From NCBI GenBank assembly GCA_021158055.1, contig JAGGVJ010000040.1, positions 36,474 to 100,473 on the forward strand: a DNA stretch of 64,000 nt, in the 5' to 3' direction. The DNA is from Candidatus Iainarchaeum sp. (GTDB lineage: Archaea; Iainarchaeota; Iainarchaeia; JAGGVJ01). Below, piece by piece: positions 18,801 to 26,162 of this stretch. The notes beneath the pieces are model-generated. The model ran no database searches. It saw only the letters and a list, made by a program, of their open reading frames with translations, and was not told the DNA's origin. Each line of letters opens with the position of its first letter. Position 1 is the stretch's first letter. The position numbers were made by a program, and so were the translations under genes.

Positions 18801-21197
18801 CCCGGTTATTGCCCTTGAAAAACCGTAATTCATGCAGATTTCCTGCGTGCATTCAACCGTATTTTGCGTCACTGAAAATTCAACGGGTGTGGTGGCTGCG
18901 TAAAGCGGCTGTTTTCCTTCAGAGTCAATCAAAGTTCCAAGTTCTTCGTCAAACGGGCTTCTTTCCATGCCGCCCAGGTTTATGTAAGTCCAGCCCCTGA
19001 AATTGAATTTCACTCTCTCGCCCAAAACCACGTTGTCTTTCACCTGAACTGCAAAGTCCACAACATGCGTTCCTTTCCCGACATCTTTTCCAACCACCTG
19101 CACCCACTTGTTCATCTGTCCTGAAAGCGTGGTTCCTGCCATGTCAATATCCTGTCCAAGCGGGGGGTTGTGGGTCGTGCCTGAAGACGGTTCTCCCATC
19201 GCCTGCATCACTCCCGTGATTGCAACATTGTCTTTTGCTGAAAAGTCGTTTTCTTCAAGGCCTGTCATCAAAAACAACCCTGCCTCGTCTGACGCGGCGG
19301 CCGTGTTCAACGCGACTCTTGCGCGGTACTGCTTGCTTTCAACAACGCTTTCTACCCTGTTTCCGAACCTGTCGAACAAGCCGATGAAAACCGCGCCCGT
19401 GGAATCCGCGGGGCTGAAAAGCTGTACATCTATGCGGTTTTCTTTTGAAGAGTCAATGTTTATGACATGGGAAAAGTATTTTGCGCTGCCAGGCGATTCA
19501 ACGACTGCGTAAGCCTGTATGCCTTCAACAACGTCAAACTCGGCAACCCCATTTGAATCCGTGACAGTCGGCGACGAAAGCTCTTTGCCTAAAACCGTTG
19601 CCGCATTGTCAAATAAAATCACGCTTGCTCCTGAAACCGGGTTTTCTTCTTTTGTCACTTTGACCGTGACTTTTGTCTGCGTTGCGCTTATGTCAATCAT
19701 TGGTTCCTGCGTGGTCGGAGTTTCCACTGGTTTTGCCACTCCGACTTTGGAGCCGACGTATGCCTTTGCAATGACTGTCTTGTTGTTCGGAACGTCGCTG
19801 AACTCCGCGCAACCGCTTGAACCGGTCAATTCTGACGGGATTCCCAGCACTTTTGACGCAGTCTCAAAAAGAACAACCGGCACACCGTTTAACGGTGCCT
19901 TGGTGTCTTCTTCGCGGACACACACTCTAAGGGTTGATGTATTTTCCTTGGTTGACAGCTCCATTGAAGCCAAAACTGATTCCCCTGCCCCGACATCTGT
20001 CCTGACAAACGGGACATAGTTGCCTGAGTAGACAGAAACCATGTATTTTTTTGACTTGTCCACAAGAACTTTTCCTGTCCCGTCGATGTCCTGCGATTTC
20101 ACGAGAACGCCGTCCAGATAAACGTTTACGGCTGCTTCAAGGGGTGTTCCGGTCATGGTTCTTGCAGTGACGTTTATAAAGTCGCTGTTTGCAAAATCAG
20201 CTGTTGAAATAATCATTTCAAGTTTGTTTTCAGCGTTTGAAAGGACCTGAACGGCTTTTTCAGTCTGGCTCAAGTACTCTTCTTTTGACACCGTCACGTT
20301 GTAAAGTCCTGGTATCAGCCCTCTTAAAACTGTTTTTCCGTCAACGTCGGTCTTTTCAGAAGACGCGAGTTCTGCAACGCCTTTTGGGCGGGCTTCAACC
20401 TCCGCTCCTTCAACTGCATCGCCGTTTATGTCTTCAATGTAAACCAGTAAATCTGCAGGTTCGCTTTCATCGGCTTCAAGGCTTATGGAGAGCTCCTGGT
20501 CTGAGTTGAACGTGAATGTTTCGCTTTTTTCCTGATAGCCCGGGGATGTGAAAACAAGGTCAATGTCTTGTCCCTGCGGAACTATCGCTTCAATTACCCC
20601 GTTTTCTTTTATGGTGTATGTTCCAAGGTCTTCTCCTTCTTTCATTACCTTGACTGTGCCTTCCCTTACAATGCTGTCAAAATCGGTTGTGACTCTCATC
20701 ACTACTTTCACGTTTGTTTTTTCAAGTTTTGAAAGCGAAAAATCCTGCTGAAGCGAAGTGAAATAAAAGGATTTGTCAAGGGTTTCGTAGTCATACTTTG
20801 TTATCTCTACTGTGCCGTAACTATTGAGCTTGTCGAAATTTTCTATTGTTGCAATTCCTTTTGAATCGGTTTTTCCGATAAACGAGCTTAAGGTATCCGG
20901 GTAGGTTATCCTGACATCAGCCCCTTCAATGGCTGCTCCTGTTTCCGCATCAACGACTTTTACCTGAAGCGTTCCAGAGGCGGGGGTGCCAAGCATGAAA
21001 AACGCGACAAGCCCAATGAAAAAAATCGTCAAAAATAACGGGAAAACAGGTATGTTCTTGTCTTCAAGCGCGTCTATTACGCGGTAAACAGGGATTCCGT
21101 GGTCATCCACAAAATCCATCAAACCAAAAAACTTGTTTTCCACGCCGTAATAAAAGTCGTTCAAATTGTCTTTAACTGACTTGGATGCCAACTTCAT
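12900..21197 (-). CDS. Giant N-terminally anchored surface protein A with C-terminal coiled coil
   Basis: A 2765-residue protein, the largest gene here. Residues 1-50 are cytoplasmic, 51-70 span the membrane, and about 75-600 hold repeated CarboxypepD_reg/Ig-like units (first one VKVVDAETGAAIEGADVRI). Long beta-rich regions with paired cysteines follow. An acidic Tyr/Asp/Ser/His tandem repeat lies at about 1693-1728. Hydrophobic, Gly/Ala-rich segments at about 2150-2270 could enter the membrane, and about 2335-2725 is a long heptad-repeat coiled coil. The tail ends with a further hydrophobic piece. It shares its N-terminus with giant protein B. A hairpin-forming leader lies just upstream. Function is probably cell-surface structure or cell contact; this is inferred from architecture. 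Confidence 0.86.
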   Translation of the reverse strand: MKLASKSVKDNLNDFYYGVENKFFGLMDFVDDHGIPVYRVIDALEDKNIPVFPLFLTIFFIGLVAFFMLGTPASGTLQVKVVDAETGAAIEGADVRITYPDTLSSFIGKTDSKGIATIENFDKLNSYGTVEITKYDYETLDKSFYFTSLQQDFSLSKLEKTNVKVVMRVTTDFDSIVREGTVKVMKEGEDLGTYTIKENGVIEAIVPQGQDIDLVFTSPGYQEKSETFTFNSDQELSISLEADESEPADLLVYIEDINGDAVEGAEVEARPKGVAELASSEKTDVDGKTVLRGLIPGLYNVTVSKEEYLSQTEKAVQVLSNAENKLEMIISTADFANSDFINVTARTMTGTPLEAAVNVYLDGVLVKSQDIDGTGKVLVDKSKKYMVSVYSGNYVPFVRTDVGAGESVLASMELSTKENTSTLRVCVREEDTKAPLNGVPVVLFETASKVLGIPSELTGSSGCAEFSDVPNNKTVIAKAYVGSKVGVAKPVETPTTQEPMIDISATQTKVTVKVTKEENPVSGASVILFDNAATVLGKELSSPTVTDSNGVAEFDVVEGIQAYAVVESPGSAKYFSHVINIDSSKENRIDVQLFSPADSTGAVFIGLFDRFGNRVESVVESKQYRARVALNTAAASDEAGLFLMTGLEENDFSAKDNVAITGVMQAMGEPSSGTTHNPPLGQDIDMAGTTLSGQMNKWVQVVGKDVGKGTHVVDFAVQVKDNVVLGERVKFNFRGWTYINLGGMERSPFDEELGTLIDSEGKQPLYAATTPVEFSVTQNTVECTQEICMNYGFSRAITGEEIKDLTASEAYLSAVYSLGIEVQAKQDLEDLQVEILNSDASLDFVSYHYLGTQTQLDDEAHALAVNLESLGKNRGTGLEAVFVPTAENNSASVKIIVKRSGEVLIEKELFLKVVAGLGLSVFVEPEMAVAGEKTQFMITVLRAGDFEAVTDATIKLVNNIGKPLGNKTITITGKDKRNRGRNGVYATTIEPASGVIAVNVSADHFAEETILVRVGKEAAIAIDEDPFVIEIPLNIKTATKQLAIKNSSSKKLTDLQVVVERDEGFPDDDFSLELDDASITRLLGPGETTYLTFTSGYFPDSTDSASAEATIKIFAVKDNEYVTAQGRIKLLYAPKIDAQVIAECLEVTPSQTEFVVGSEDLDTAFNSMEVVLKNNCGIDLSNIVAYSSNDLDGGIFVLDCNGNQVIEGTGEEESTVIELLSADSLSGENKATVLVTFQADTLDDSENNAEDDDVVGTLVFRGENGSQDVSGELDYAVVFLDEAAALDVENKVKLKLKAGESLDILDGNAEKLVLKNRGSVTFKNIRISEKAEDWEINPNIYVNYLSETEASSTIDELEPEDTTHFEIEVDASGYSGEAGRMTGTLVIDADVYYKNKPGKVTSVSREVGLIVEIVPEEEGCLKVISSESIDFVSTTAYFDEIKSSVVIKNECGKRITRFVDFIPLNDFRLYIDFSEGSKRSLFDGETAQFDFRLKRVSKRAAIVSDSFQKGVFIAGETSSDTEILSELIMINVEIGSDLKTSDFTTEYLVHSCDPDIGITKTVSIPTKAGLSGDCSDGYCDGMQAAEYVIEKADRFMDKILTAFEGKKIRDIGCGSSKRNICTFEELLQSGLVPQDDWILNGVDLFLMDDRVTLEALKRAKTNVVSRYFNGQIVSGDYREMVNSGRISTGGDIYYDYDSHYDYDSHYDYDSHYGYDSHNDYDSHNDYDSEELLRKCGWYKVKFKPVFFARDGEIGSQFSIFVETSYVGETAACEGNALHMSTLLPWDNLSSEDAAEMKNTVFVIPKNEEDSFKGIVEEIASGLSGTELDYNLLEKDGRVKTSLDVVGGKNVVKLLFRDSANLTKEESELVDILNKDIGYPAYGVIHHDVSKFGSNIFELVIDKNALGDSSEDLNKSIGTAVSAFVEIASGAKPIGCYFGSQSTSKREGDRAKIDSFVITGLTEAPLNAKDAGRNECVFANGNWKIILPEFEGRVEVDKDGRTLIVKDAEALASLIACECTAALISFDTGTGIYGGYKIKYTGEDFTKDVFRDKIHNLRDKENEPAWATCVADVDEKFWGSTFSSDFWGESMLTDDCHSCRPEIRWSGLMTTEDGNEKVMKGDDGVKLRMNIEIKESPTINTCPAMNSACTIVTGVAVARGGAALMSWNPAGAGASAGLFVADQLVDFLVVDEILKVGFDHMAYKNKFKEAGEGFTDISTLTRSPYYTPMIAAGITAGPTAAGAICSYKKLGEEVVESSGKLKKVKGALAQPFRRLYPAIRQFKIQRAVASQVLEPDALDSSGKQLKLLVLGNKNYLDNYNIKKEIAESYKNAAGKWSKYADTLDEIARLEDDISKLDGKVAGLTKERDAILAGMKIDTAGMGDDLVYKAHLDALDTVNKEIDDSKKALKDVLDNLSKTKPAELDVKGLESAFKNANDTMNLNMEQVKGIEETITQNRAALNDLSPRLDDAGHLFKQNKQVLLEGIDEFMTAPGDTLDDMDRKFITDFRDMVNKGDDPAKLADAVSEIKGNSAFSNLTMGYDSALDNVLTSLSDFKKIEIDTSNLKKGIQTLEQGKTNLVKETGELNKLSGDIVKTMDASNKELTVRRELLKEVKDTQKMFSEFEAERVENLKKVNEQFENVWKLQGKIEGGALGKEKLLETQNELTARKGQLETDLRSLADEGVNFSDEGDDVTDALLKNTEKHSEFVAKSNEMTKGVEETEKKLESLKKVKRINPLGSAAIAGACWALDVYIAQHDNCIVTFEEV
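16015..16122. repeat. Six 18-bp tandem repeats inside giant protein A
   Basis: Six consecutive 18-base units (plus-strand consensus gaatcataatcatagtgt) run from 16015 to 16122. On the coding strand each encodes six residues of the type Y-D-S-H-[YN]-D. Units differ by only one to four bases, so the array is recent and likely variable in copy number. The six-residue unit rich in Asp, His and Tyr could bind metal ions. Confidence 0.92.
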
Positions 21198-21221
21198 ACC
21201 CCCGATAACCTAAATAATCAC

Positions 21222-21240
21222 ATGCGGAATTAAACCGCAT
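21222..21240 (-). promoter_or_regulatory. Inverted repeat in leader of giant protein A
   Basis: ATGCGG and CCGCAT are perfect inverted copies separated by seven bases, 25-43 bases before the ATG at 21197. The transcript could form a short hairpin near the ribosome site. TATA-like AT-rich tracts lie further upstream (about 21255-21330), so this is likely leader rather than promoter. A regulatory role is not shown. Confidence 0.4.
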
Positions 21241-21254
21241 TAACTTTGTTGCAA

Positions 21255-21330
21255 CAAAAATATAAGTTTTAATAATTGAAACACTTCAGCATATATATTC
21301 TTTTTTATATACTGTTATAATACAACACAT
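21255..21330 (-). promoter_or_regulatory. AT-rich promoter region for giant protein A
   Basis: Read on the minus strand, this tract contains several TATA-like stretches (for example around 21258-21268 and 21294-21310) in an otherwise gene-free spacer between the pilin-like gene and giant protein A. It is the most likely promoter for the 12900-21197 gene. Assignment is by position and composition. Confidence 0.4.
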
Positions 21331-21369
21331 ATCCGGACACAAAACCACCATGTCCACCATATACATTGT

Positions 21370-23175
21370 TTAACAACTTTCGCTTGCTGAGCCGGTGCAC
21401 ATGTCACACGACGATACTGACATGAAGTTGTCAACACACTGGAGATCAAGCCCTTCAACATAAGGCAACGTGCTCCTTGTTGCCCCCTTCCATTCTTCCT
21501 TGAGGTCTGCCCTTACACTGTCACTTACACTGTTTTCCCTTGCCAGTGAAACGCAGAACACAAACGGGACAGAAATGCCCCCGTCATCGGATGTCGTTGA
21601 ACTCATCGGGGCTTCCATCGGGTGATAAATAATCTGGTTTTCTTCCGGTTCAAAATGAGTTGTCCCGTAACCCCCCGGTATTCCAAACCCCTTATCCACA
21701 ATGGTAAAACAGGCATAAGCAGCTTCCGGAACCTGCGCGCAAAGCGCCGGCTTCAGGTTTACCTGGTCTCCAAAAGGATTTGAAATAATGCCTGATTCAG
21801 GGTACTGCACATAAGAAGTGCTTCTTGAGCACCCGTCAAAAACACCTGCTCCGTTGTCAACAGTGTACCTGAAGTACTTTGTGGGGAAAACCACTTTTTC
21901 AAGGAAACCTAAAGAATGCCTGTTTTTACTTGAATTCAGCCCTTCGCGAATAAAAAACTGCGCGCCTGAAAAAACACCATCAATTTTCCCCCTGTACTCA
22001 AGAGTGTCAAAATACAACGGCGCAAATTCAATGTTGCCGGCACTTGACTTCAGTTCCGAATTATTGCCTGAAAGAACACCCCCTATTTTTTCTGAAACAC
22101 TGTCCATGTAACTTTCGGCAGTTATCTCGCCTGAAGCATAAACATCGTCGTATTCTGAATCAAGGCATTTTCTTTCAAAATCCGTTTCAAAATACGGGGG
22201 GGTTTTGGGGTCATAGTGCACCCACACCGGCAAAGAAACTTCCGAAGAATCCGAAACAGCCACTGAAATTTCTTTTGTGCAGTCAAGCCGTGATTTTTTT
22301 CCAAAATACTCTGCTTCACCATAAATTTTGCAATCCACAGGATAATCCGACCCCCTCGTCATGCAATCGCATCCCTGTGCGCCTGTTGATTCCAGGTCGC
22401 ACAAGCCCCACGGTTTTATTTTACCAGGCCCCTCCAGATTCAGAATTTCGTCCTGGATCGCAAAGGCAATGTCTGCTGCTTTCATAAACCTTATCGGAAC
22501 AGGGACAATCAGGCTTCCCTCCGGGATCACAGAACTGACGCTTTCTTCCCCAGTGAGATTGTTTGTCATGACTATCCGCGCAATCTCATCGTTGCTTAAG
22601 TCGGCCGGGGGCTTTATTTCCACTGCAAACGAACCGTCTTTTGAACTGAAACAATCATCTGGAAAAACAAAAATATTATATCTTGTGAGGCTGCCGACCA
22701 ATCCAATACTATAGTCCCCGATATTTACAAGGTGTTCTGAATCAGTATCTTTAAACTCTCCAACCACGTCAAAAACGCTTGAAGTCATATTTGTCAATAA
22801 ACTTGTCCTGACACCGGATTCAAAAAAATCCTTCACGACCGTGCAAAAAGTGCCGCGGTCAGTTGAAACAAAAATGGCTTCTTCAAGGTCGTTGTTAAAA
22901 TACTTCTTCAAAAACATATTGTGGGTCTGGGCCTTAAACTGAAAAATCACCGTGTGAATCGCATCCATCCTTGCAAAATCAAGAGTCGCCGACTCCTTCA
23001 GAGAAGACTGGTAGTCAACAATGACACTGACCCTGTTTTTTTCAGTGTTTATTATGTTTACTATCATTACAAGAGCAATTACAAGAATCACCATCCCGAC
23101 AAGCGGGGTAAACAATGTAAACCCTTTTTTCATCTTTTGCGACACTGACATACCAGGCAACCAGGTTTTTTTCAT
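21370..23175 (-). CDS. Large Cys-rich pilin-like surface protein
   Basis: A 601-residue protein. After a basic N-terminus comes KKGFTLFTPLVG (about 16-27), which resembles a type IV prepilin site (Gly then Phe-Thr-Leu), followed by one hydrophobic helix (about 20-40). The glutamate at position 5 after the cleavage point, usual in pilins, is absent. The mature part (about 45-601) is beta-rich with many cysteines, including a Cys-rich C-terminus. The start is ATG at 23175 with GGTG five bases upstream; a longer reading frame to 23442 runs through a tandem repeat and is rejected. It may be a non-core pilin or a signal-anchor surface protein, next to the giant proteins and the archaeosortase-like gene. 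Confidence 0.75.
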   Translation of the reverse strand: MKKTWLPGMSVSQKMKKGFTLFTPLVGMVILVIALVMIVNIINTEKNRVSVIVDYQSSLKESATLDFARMDAIHTVIFQFKAQTHNMFLKKYFNNDLEEAIFVSTDRGTFCTVVKDFFESGVRTSLLTNMTSSVFDVVGEFKDTDSEHLVNIGDYSIGLVGSLTRYNIFVFPDDCFSSKDGSFAVEIKPPADLSNDEIARIVMTNNLTGEESVSSVIPEGSLIVPVPIRFMKAADIAFAIQDEILNLEGPGKIKPWGLCDLESTGAQGCDCMTRGSDYPVDCKIYGEAEYFGKKSRLDCTKEISVAVSDSSEVSLPVWVHYDPKTPPYFETDFERKCLDSEYDDVYASGEITAESYMDSVSEKIGGVLSGNNSELKSSAGNIEFAPLYFDTLEYRGKIDGVFSGAQFFIREGLNSSKNRHSLGFLEKVVFPTKYFRYTVDNGAGVFDGCSRSTSYVQYPESGIISNPFGDQVNLKPALCAQVPEAAYACFTIVDKGFGIPGGYGTTHFEPEENQIIYHPMEAPMSSTTSDDGGISVPFVFCVSLARENSVSDSVRADLKEEWKGATRSTLPYVEGLDLQCVDNFMSVSSCDMCTGSASESC

Positions 23176-23189
23176 TTTAACACCTTTAT

Positions 23190-23231
23190 CTTCAAAAACA
23201 CTTTGTTTGTCTTCAAAAACACTTTGCTTGC
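23190..23231. repeat. 21-bp tandem duplication
   Basis: Two 21-base units, 23190-23210 and 23211-23231, share the core cttcaaaaacactttg and differ at few positions. They lie just upstream of the ribosome site of the 21370-23175 gene and just past the end of the archaeosortase-like gene. Confidence 0.85.
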
Positions 23232-23248
23232 ACCTTACATAAATTGCT

Positions 23249-23851
23249 TTACCTGTCCCTTGCTTTCTGCAAAAACTGTTTTGCCGAAAAACCTGCTTTT
23301 TCAAGCCAACCGATATACCTTTCAAGCCACCCAAGGTACCATGCGGCATAAAACACAAACGTAAACACAAAAAGGCTTGCCCTGAAAAGCGTATTGTGGG
23401 TGAAATCCGCTGCTTCCCAGCCAAACCACACCCCGGTTGCAAGAGTCAATGCAATGCGGACCGGGTTAAACAAAAGAACTGCAAAAAAGCCAAGCCCCGC
23501 GCCGACTGCCCTGCTTTTCAGAGTCCTGTCAGTGCTTGAAAAGACAGCCGCAAAAAGAACAGCTATTTCAAGGTCGCCTGAGCAAATCCTTGAAATCACT
23601 GCCGTGAACGGGTAAAACAGGTCAGAAAAAATCAACGGCGCAGCCCCTGAAAAAATACCGGGCGTCATTTCTGCCCTGATTCCCAAAACCGCAAGCACTG
23701 CAACTGCAGAAACCGCGCTGAATGCCTGCAAAAGAGGGGTGAGCAAAAGGGAAATCAAAAACGAGACCGCTAAAAAAAGAACTGAAAATAATGCCGTGAA
23801 CTTTGCTGCCCGGATTAACTCAAAACGAAGAATATTTATTGGAATACGCAC
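23249..23851 (-). CDS. Exosortase/archaeosortase family transpeptidase (probable)
   Basis: A 200-residue multi-span membrane protein. The family's Cys-Arg-His triad is visible in the right order and spacing: ICSGDLEI (Cys about 90), FNPVRIAL (Arg about 132), and DFTHNTLFR (His about 152), each at a membrane-helix border. Archaeosortases cut a C-terminal sorting signal from surface proteins and move them to a new anchor, usually lipid. The start is GTG at 23851, preceded by a GGTG ribosome site (six-base spacing); a longer frame to 23890 would overlap the divergent ATPase gene. Neighbouring surface proteins make a sorting role plausible; the substrate is unknown, with the 1451-aa protein at 34446 a candidate. 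Confidence 0.68.
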   Translation of the reverse strand: MRIPINILRFELIRAAKFTALFSVLFLAVSFLISLLLTPLLQAFSAVSAVAVLAVLGIRAEMTPGIFSGAAPLIFSDLFYPFTAVISRICSGDLEIAVLFAAVFSSTDRTLKSRAVGAGLGFFAVLLFNPVRIALTLATGVWFGWEAADFTHNTLFRASLFVFTFVFYAAWYLGWLERYIGWLEKAGFSAKQFLQKARDR

Positions 23852-23863
23852 TTTTTTCACCTT

Positions 23864-26158
23864 ATGGGTGAAATGGATAAGGGCAAACATGTAATTAAAA
23901 GTGAGGGTGGCAAAAAAACCCTTGTAATCGATTACAGGAACTCAAAAACCGGGGCAGACATCGCAGAATACGCCGACTGCATGGAACAAGTGCTCTCTCT
24001 TTTGAGAACAAACGACGCTGACTTAGTGGTTTTGGCTGACCTGTATGAAAGGGTCTACGACGAAAAGCAGACAAAAATGCTCAAAGAAATAGCTGACCTG
24101 GCAAATTTGTTTGAAACAGAAAACCTTTGGGGCTACACATATCTCGGAAACGTAAAAACAGAAAGCGAAGTGACTTTAAGCGAGAGGCACAACCTGGTGG
24201 TCAAAATTGCCCACGACCTGCTTTTGCGCGACCCGATAAAGGCATACCTGACTCTTCTTGACACCCTGAAAAAAGAAAAAATGAGAGCAAACGCAGGAGG
24301 AAAAACCTATCCCGTCGTGTTCCTGAAAACACTGGTGTTTGTCAAAAACAAGCTTGAGGCAACCAATCTTATTTCCGTCACAAAAAACCTGATTTTAAGG
24401 CTTCACAAAGTCCCGACGGGACGAGGTTTTTATCACTCGTTTTTTGACGCGCAGATAAAGCCGTCTTTTGTGGGTTCAAGGCTTCTTTTCAAAACCGACG
24501 AAAAAGTTGAACTGGTTGACCAGTACAACGTTCTTGACGCGGAAGTGCGGGTCTACAGGCACCCTGAAAAAATCGCTTTAATGTATTACATCAACCCGCC
24601 CGAGTACTCGCTTTCGCCTGAAAAATACTTCATCTTGACAAAAACAAAAGAAGTCGTTGCAAAATACAGGCCCACAAACACAGAATTTTCAGATGCTTCC
24701 CAGTCAAGGAAATACTTCGAGCACATTTACCAGGCAACCATAAACGACATTGCAAAAGAAAACAGCATTTCCATCTCACCGCGGGAAAAAGAAGCGCTTG
24801 CAAAAATAGTGGCGCGCTACACAATCGGCTACGGCGTGCTTGAACTCCTGTTGTCTGACAGGAAACTGACAGACGTTTACCTTGATGCGCCTCTCGGAAC
24901 CAAACCTATTTATGTTGTTCACGGCGAATACGGGCAGTGCCAGACAAACGTAATCTTCACAAACGAAGAAGCCCGCTCAACAGTATCCCGGCTCAGGGCG
25001 CTTTCAGGCAGGCCTTTTGACGAAGCCCACCCTGTCATGGACTTTAACCTATCCTCGCTCCAGACAAGGGTCGCAGTCATCGGCCAGCCCCTCAGCCCGC
25101 ACGGCATAGCGTTTGCGTTGAGGCTTCACAAGACCACTCCCTGGACTTTGCCCCAGTTCATTGACGCGCACATGATTGACCACCACACAGCAGGCCTTTT
25201 GAGCTTTCTCGTGGACTCAAAGGCATCCATGCTCATAACCGGCTCAAGGGGTTCGGGAAAAAGCTCCATGCTTACCGCGCTCATGCTTGAGATCCTTCAA
25301 AACCTGAGAATCATCGTCCAGGAAGACACCCTTGAAATTCCCGCGCCGTACCTCAAAAGCATCGGCTACAACATCCAGCAGCTCAAAACCCAGAGTGCGA
25401 TTTCCGTGGGAAGAACCGAAAACGAAGTAAGCCCTGACGAGGCATTGAGAACAGCGCTTCGTCTGGGTGACTCTGTCCTGATCGTGGGTGAAGTGAGATC
25501 AAAAGAAGCAAGAGTGCTTTACGAGGCAATGCGTATCGGCGCGGTGGGAAACGTTGTCATGGGGACCATTCACGGCGAAAGCGCTTATTCCGTGTGGGAC
25601 AGGATTGTAAACGACCTTGAAGTGCCGAACACTTCCTTCAAGGCAACCGACATGGTCCTTGTCCAGGCCCCTGTTAGATTCAAGGGCTCGCTCAAACGGC
25701 ACAGGAGAGTAATCCAGCTGACTGAAGTGAAAAAGCACTGGCAAAACGACCCTGCCGCAGAAGAGGGGCTTCTTGACCTGCTCTCTTTTGACGCTTCAAA
25801 AGACGGGTGGGACCTGTTAAAGGACAACTTCAAGGACTCCGAGTACTTCCCGAAACTCAAGCGCACAACCGGCATGAGCATTGAGGAAATATGGAAGGAC
25901 ATAAAACTGCGCGGAGAATCAAAAAAATACCTTGTCGACTCAAAAAACAAATTTGAAATCCCTGCTCTTCTGGAAGCCGAAAACACTGTTCCGATGAACA
26001 ACAAATTACTGCTGATGGCTGAAGAAATGCGCAAATCCGGCGGAGGCATGGACTACGACAAGCTTCTTGAATCATGGAAAAAATGGGTTGACAACCGGTA
26101 TGTGAAAGAAATAATTGCAAAAAAAAGGCTTGTTTCAACACGTAAAATCAAAAGGTGA
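23864..26158 (+). CDS. Type IV pilus/archaellum-type assembly ATPase, system 1
   Basis: A 764-residue GspE/CpaF/FlaI-family secretion ATPase that powers pilin assembly from the cytoplasmic face. The family-specific N-terminal domain occupies about 1-300. The catalytic domain has Walker A GSRGSGKS (about 460-467), an Asp-box region (VQEDTLEIP, about 485-493), Walker B SVLIVGEVRS (about 537-546) and His-box-like MGTIHGES. The start is unusual: no ribosome site precedes ATG 23864, GGTG is too close to the next ATG (23873), and a TATA-like tract lies about 28 bases upstream, which suggests a leaderless message. It is followed by the T2SSF gene with a four-base gap, forming pilus system 1. Confidence 0.9.
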   Translation: MGEMDKGKHVIKSEGGKKTLVIDYRNSKTGADIAEYADCMEQVLSLLRTNDADLVVLADLYERVYDEKQTKMLKEIADLANLFETENLWGYTYLGNVKTESEVTLSERHNLVVKIAHDLLLRDPIKAYLTLLDTLKKEKMRANAGGKTYPVVFLKTLVFVKNKLEATNLISVTKNLILRLHKVPTGRGFYHSFFDAQIKPSFVGSRLLFKTDEKVELVDQYNVLDAEVRVYRHPEKIALMYYINPPEYSLSPEKYFILTKTKEVVAKYRPTNTEFSDASQSRKYFEHIYQATINDIAKENSISISPREKEALAKIVARYTIGYGVLELLLSDRKLTDVYLDAPLGTKPIYVVHGEYGQCQTNVIFTNEEARSTVSRLRALSGRPFDEAHPVMDFNLSSLQTRVAVIGQPLSPHGIAFALRLHKTTPWTLPQFIDAHMIDHHTAGLLSFLVDSKASMLITGSRGSGKSSMLTALMLEILQNLRIIVQEDTLEIPAPYLKSIGYNIQQLKTQSAISVGRTENEVSPDEALRTALRLGDSVLIVGEVRSKEARVLYEAMRIGAVGNVVMGTIHGESAYSVWDRIVNDLEVPNTSFKATDMVLVQAPVRFKGSLKRHRRVIQLTEVKKHWQNDPAAEEGLLDLLSFDASKDGWDLLKDNFKDSEYFPKLKRTTGMSIEEIWKDIKLRGESKKYLVDSKNKFEIPALLEAENTVPMNNKLLLMAEEMRKSGGGMDYDKLLESWKKWVDNRYVKEIIAKKRLVSTRKIKR

Positions 26159-26162
26159 AAAA

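Noticed and set aside
23176-23442. N-terminal extension of the 601-aa pilin-like protein
   Set aside because: It overlaps the end of the archaeosortase-like gene, runs through a tandem repeat, and a strong ribosome site lies at the later ATG.
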